Assembly (NCBI GenBank): GCA_036274635.1
Contig: DASUFI010000103.1
Span: forward strand, 1 to 12,982
Length of the DNA stretch: 12,982 nucleotides
Source: DASUFI01 sp036274635
GTDB lineage: Bacteria; Planctomycetota; B15-G4
Direction of reading: 5' to 3'
Shown one piece after another: positions 12,766 through 12,982 of the stretch (position 1 is its first letter; every line of letters begins with the position of its first letter). The translations under genes were made by a program, and so were the position numbers. The notes beneath the pieces are model-generated. The model did no database searches. It was not told where the DNA came from and saw nothing but the letters and a program-made list of their open reading frames with translations.

Positions 12766-12982
12766 TCAGTGGCTGGCGGCCACGGCCTCGGGCAGCGCGT
12801 CGAGGAAGCGCTCGACGTCCTCGGCGCTGTTGTAGAGGGCCACGCTGGCCCGCAGCGTCGGGCCGCAGCCGAGGTGGCGCTGCAGCAGCGGCTGCGCGCA
12901 GTGCCAGCCCGCGCGCACGGCGACTCCGGCGAGATCCAGGACGGCGGCGGCGGCCTTCACCGTGGCCACCGGCGAGCCGTCG
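12766..12982 (-). CDS. sufS: Cysteine desulfurase, SufS/CsdB type, C-terminal fragment (5' partial)
   Basis: PLP-dependent enzyme that releases sulfur from cysteine for iron-sulfur cluster assembly; this class also acts on selenocysteine. Only about 70 C-terminal residues are present. The diagnostic stretch is LDLAGVAVRAGWHCAQPLLQ, with the persulfide-forming cysteine (codon 12898-12900) in the HCAQP context of group II desulfurases, then GPTLRASVALYNSAEDVERFLDAL, matching the RAS...YN...E(D)V end of SufS. The usual HHC is WHC here. The gene stops with TGA 54 nt before the TlpA-like start, so the two may share a transcript. The first dozen codons come from the 37-bp repeat and are probably not genuine, so the real gene should continue beyond the window with a different sequence. 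An aminotransferase class V relative other than SufS is possible. Confidence 0.8.
   Translation of the reverse strand, partial: DGSPVATVKAAAAVLDLAGVAVRAGWHCAQPLLQRHLGCGPTLRASVALYNSAEDVERFLDALPEAVAASH
12946..12982. repeat. 37-bp exact repeat, copy at the window end
   Basis: Identical over 37 of 37 bases to 12217-12253 and running to the very last base. It would code for DGSPVATVKAAA in front of the desulfurase fragment, a place where SufS proteins normally show an H-x-x-D-x-A type stretch. A misjoin at a GGC-rich run near a contig end explains it better than a real duplication. Confidence 0.9.

Noticed and set aside
1..12982. tRNA, rRNA, CRISPR array, insertion sequence or prophage signatures
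   Set aside because: None recognised on either strand: no regular short direct repeats with spacers, no transposase or integrase motifs, no tRNA-like cloverleaf in the spacers.

Overview
This is a very GC-rich bacterial window in which every gene I can support lies on the minus strand, so the genes read from high to low coordinates. The two large secreted proteins carry IPT/TIG repeats and end in a C-terminal module of the form FVLQYW.ADP...G.S.SNGL. I associate that combination, from memory of family patterns, with Planctomycetota. The phylum is an inference; the gene calls do not depend on it.

Layout in transcription order. (1) 12982-12766 is the C-terminal end of a SufS-type cysteine desulfurase. 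The last 37 bases of the window exactly repeat an internal stretch of the next gene and may be an assembly artefact. (2) 12711-11611 is a secreted TlpA-like thioredoxin. An in-frame TGA sits exactly where the first cysteine of the CGPC active site belongs, the reading frame and family homology continue straight through it, and a strong stem-loop follows at the spacing expected of a bacterial SECIS. I read it as a 366-residue selenoprotein with a Sec-Gly-Pro-Cys active site. A standard gene caller would split it in two. (3) 11502-5366 is a compact four-gene set: lipoprotein M28 peptidase with PA and PDZ domains, ispG (isoprenoid precursor synthesis), dsbD (transmembrane reductant carrier with a duplicated N-terminal domain) and folE (GTP cyclohydrolase I). 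Spacings are 7 nt, then two 4-nt start/stop overlaps. (4) 5365-4966 is a 400-nt intergenic region with hairpins and a possible promoter. (5) 4965-1 is a tandemly duplicated two-gene cassette. Each unit is a 184-residue secreted protein followed immediately by a roughly 622-residue secreted matrixin-type metalloprotease. The second protease runs off the window start a few residues before its expected end.

The genes suggest an envelope and redox theme. DsbD moves cytosolic reducing power to extracytoplasmic thioredoxin-like proteins, and the Sec-containing TlpA-like protein is a plausible client. IspG needs an iron-sulfur cluster, for which SufS-type desulfurases supply sulfur. The proteases are exported enzymes. 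The main discovery is the candidate TlpA-family selenoprotein with its stem-loop. Secondary points are the duplicated protease/partner cassette and two internal duplications, in dsbD and in the M28 peptidase.
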